The position numbers were made by a program, and so were the translations under genes. The notes under the pieces are model-generated. The model saw only the letters and a program-made list of their open reading frames with translations, was not told the DNA's origin and did no database searches. 7,879 nucleotides of DNA, taken from positions 1 to 7,879 of the forward strand of contig CANGJN010000021.1 of NCBI GenBank assembly GCA_947454215.1, read 5' to 3'. Shown here in pieces: positions 7,396-7,879 of this stretch. Source of the stretch: Neisseriaceae bacterium (GTDB taxonomy: Bacteria > Pseudomonadota > Gammaproteobacteria > Burkholderiales > UBA11063). Position 1 is the first letter of the stretch. Every line of letters starts with the position of its first letter.

Positions 7396-7430
7396 ACTTA
7401 CAATTTTATATATCTAAATATATTGTAAGT
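7396..7430. repeat. Inverted repeat ACTTACAAT / ATTGTAAGT before the transposase
   Basis: Perfect 9-base arms at 7396-7404 and 7422-7430 enclose a 17-base A+T-rich spacer, ending ten bases before the ATG at 7441. It could be a transposase-binding or terminal-repeat remnant, or an operator-like site over the start region. No T run follows directly, so a terminator is unlikely. Confidence 0.5.
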
Positions 7431-7440
7431 TAAAATAGTT

Positions 7441-7866
7441 ATGAATTGGTTAAAAATGATTAAATTAGAATTTACAGCTGAACAAGTTAATGCTATTATA
7501 TATAATGCATATCACCATCCTCATCCACACGTGCAACGTAAAATGAACGCTTTATCTATGAAGAATAGTGGTATCCACAATAAAAAAATATGTTCTACTT
7601 TAGGCATTAGTGAAAATACTCTACGTGCTTATTTTAAACAGTATCAAAAAGGTGGAGTAGATGAATTAATTAAAATAAATTTTTATAAACCTACTAGCCC
7701 TTTAAATGAACATCAAACAACCCTTAAAGAATACTTTGATGAACATCCTCCAGTTTCAGTTAAAGAAGCAGCTCATATTATTGAGAAATTAACTGGCATA
7801 CAACGTGGAATAACCCAAACAAGAGCGTTCATGAAGTCTATTGGGATTAAACTCTTAAAAACTTGA
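7441..7866 (+). CDS. IS630-family transposase, N-terminal DNA-binding half, closed by an in-frame stop
   Basis: The 141 residues match the N-terminal half of a common IS630-family transposase. Visible family segments are IKLEFTAEQ (7-15), YHHPHPHVQRKMNAL (24-38), a helix-turn-helix with KICSTLGISENTLRAYF (49-65), YQKGGVDEL (68-76), INFYKPTSPL (79-88), and a second helical region with EYFDEHPPVSVKEA (97-110), LTGIQRGITQTR (117-128) and F-MKSIGIK. Intact members run to well over 300 residues and continue with a V-G-x-I-P-A-K segment into the DDE domain. Here TGA at 7864-7866 stands where the Gly codon would be, and the frame goes on as S-I-P-V to the window edge, so one base change (GGA to TGA) probably closed it. 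M6 (ATG at 7456) is an alternative start nearer the usual N-terminus; neither start has a good Shine-Dalgarno. It differs in subgroup from the relic at 6905-7312. Alone it could bind DNA but not transpose. Confidence 0.8.
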   Translation: MNWLKMIKLEFTAEQVNAIIYNAYHHPHPHVQRKMNALSMKNSGIHNKKICSTLGISENTLRAYFKQYQKGGVDELIKINFYKPTSPLNEHQTTLKEYFDEHPPVSVKEAAHIIEKLTGIQRGITQTRAFMKSIGIKLLKT

Positions 7867-7879
7867 TCTATACCTGTAA

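Larger units (their letters stand above)
7313..7879 (+). mobile_element. Partial second IS630-family element, left part
   Basis: The element is identified by the transposase N-terminal half at 7441-7866; it runs off the right edge of the window. Its left end is not located. It must lie between the end of the older transposase relic (about 7312) and the ATG at 7441, so the start given is the outer limit. IS630-family elements insert at TA and duplicate it, but TA dinucleotides are everywhere here. The inverted repeat at 7396-7430 lies in the leader. Confidence 0.5.

Noticed and set aside
1..7879. CRISPR array, tRNA or rRNA gene
   Set aside because: No regularly spaced repeats with unique spacers, and no tRNA-like or rRNA-like conserved segments were seen on either strand.

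Overview
The window is a very A+T-rich bacterial segment. It carries two recognisable chromosomal genes (uvrA and mltG), one secreted protein of uncertain function, and a tail of insertion-sequence debris. UvrA and MltG both read like beta- or gammaproteobacterial versions, for example the CP-x-H and S-Q-x-V-x-Q segments of UvrA and the LEG-x-F-x-P and I-x-K-E-T motifs of MltG. Strong A+T bias, long gene-free stretches, decaying IS630-family transposases and few intact genes together suggest a host-associated or intracellular proteobacterium undergoing genome erosion. That lifestyle call is inference. I cannot name a genus from this sequence.

Layout: 1-1338 has no convincing gene. It holds several short repeats, a cluster of TTATTAATAA palindromes (about 843-1017) and one weak open stretch on the minus strand. 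uvrA (1339-4161) and mltG (4204-5256) lie head to tail, 42 bases apart, and look co-transcribed. UvrA is the DNA-damage-recognition ATPase of nucleotide excision repair; MltG is the inner-membrane lytic transglycosylase that ends peptidoglycan strands. Both appear intact with all key motifs. 5257-5725 is another gene-free stretch. 5726-6724 encodes a 332-residue protein with a strong Shine-Dalgarno sequence and an N-terminal signal peptide. Its C-terminal third has a Cys...His...Asp arrangement (GC at 217-218, W-x-x-HV at 278-282, LDP at 297-299) resembling secreted protein-glutaminase (deamidase) or papain-like effector enzymes. It is the most interesting gene here.

From about 6905 to the right edge there are remains of two different IS630-family transposases. 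First comes a catalytic-domain relic broken by frameshifts and stops (about 6905-7312). Then comes the well-preserved N-terminal DNA-binding half of a second transposase (7441-7866), whose frame is closed by a TGA where the family normally continues. The second element seems to have landed in or beside the first.

The genes do not form a single pathway. uvrA-mltG is a small housekeeping pair, while the putative secreted enzyme sits alone between gene-free DNA and transposon relics, a typical setting for an accessory or host-interaction gene.
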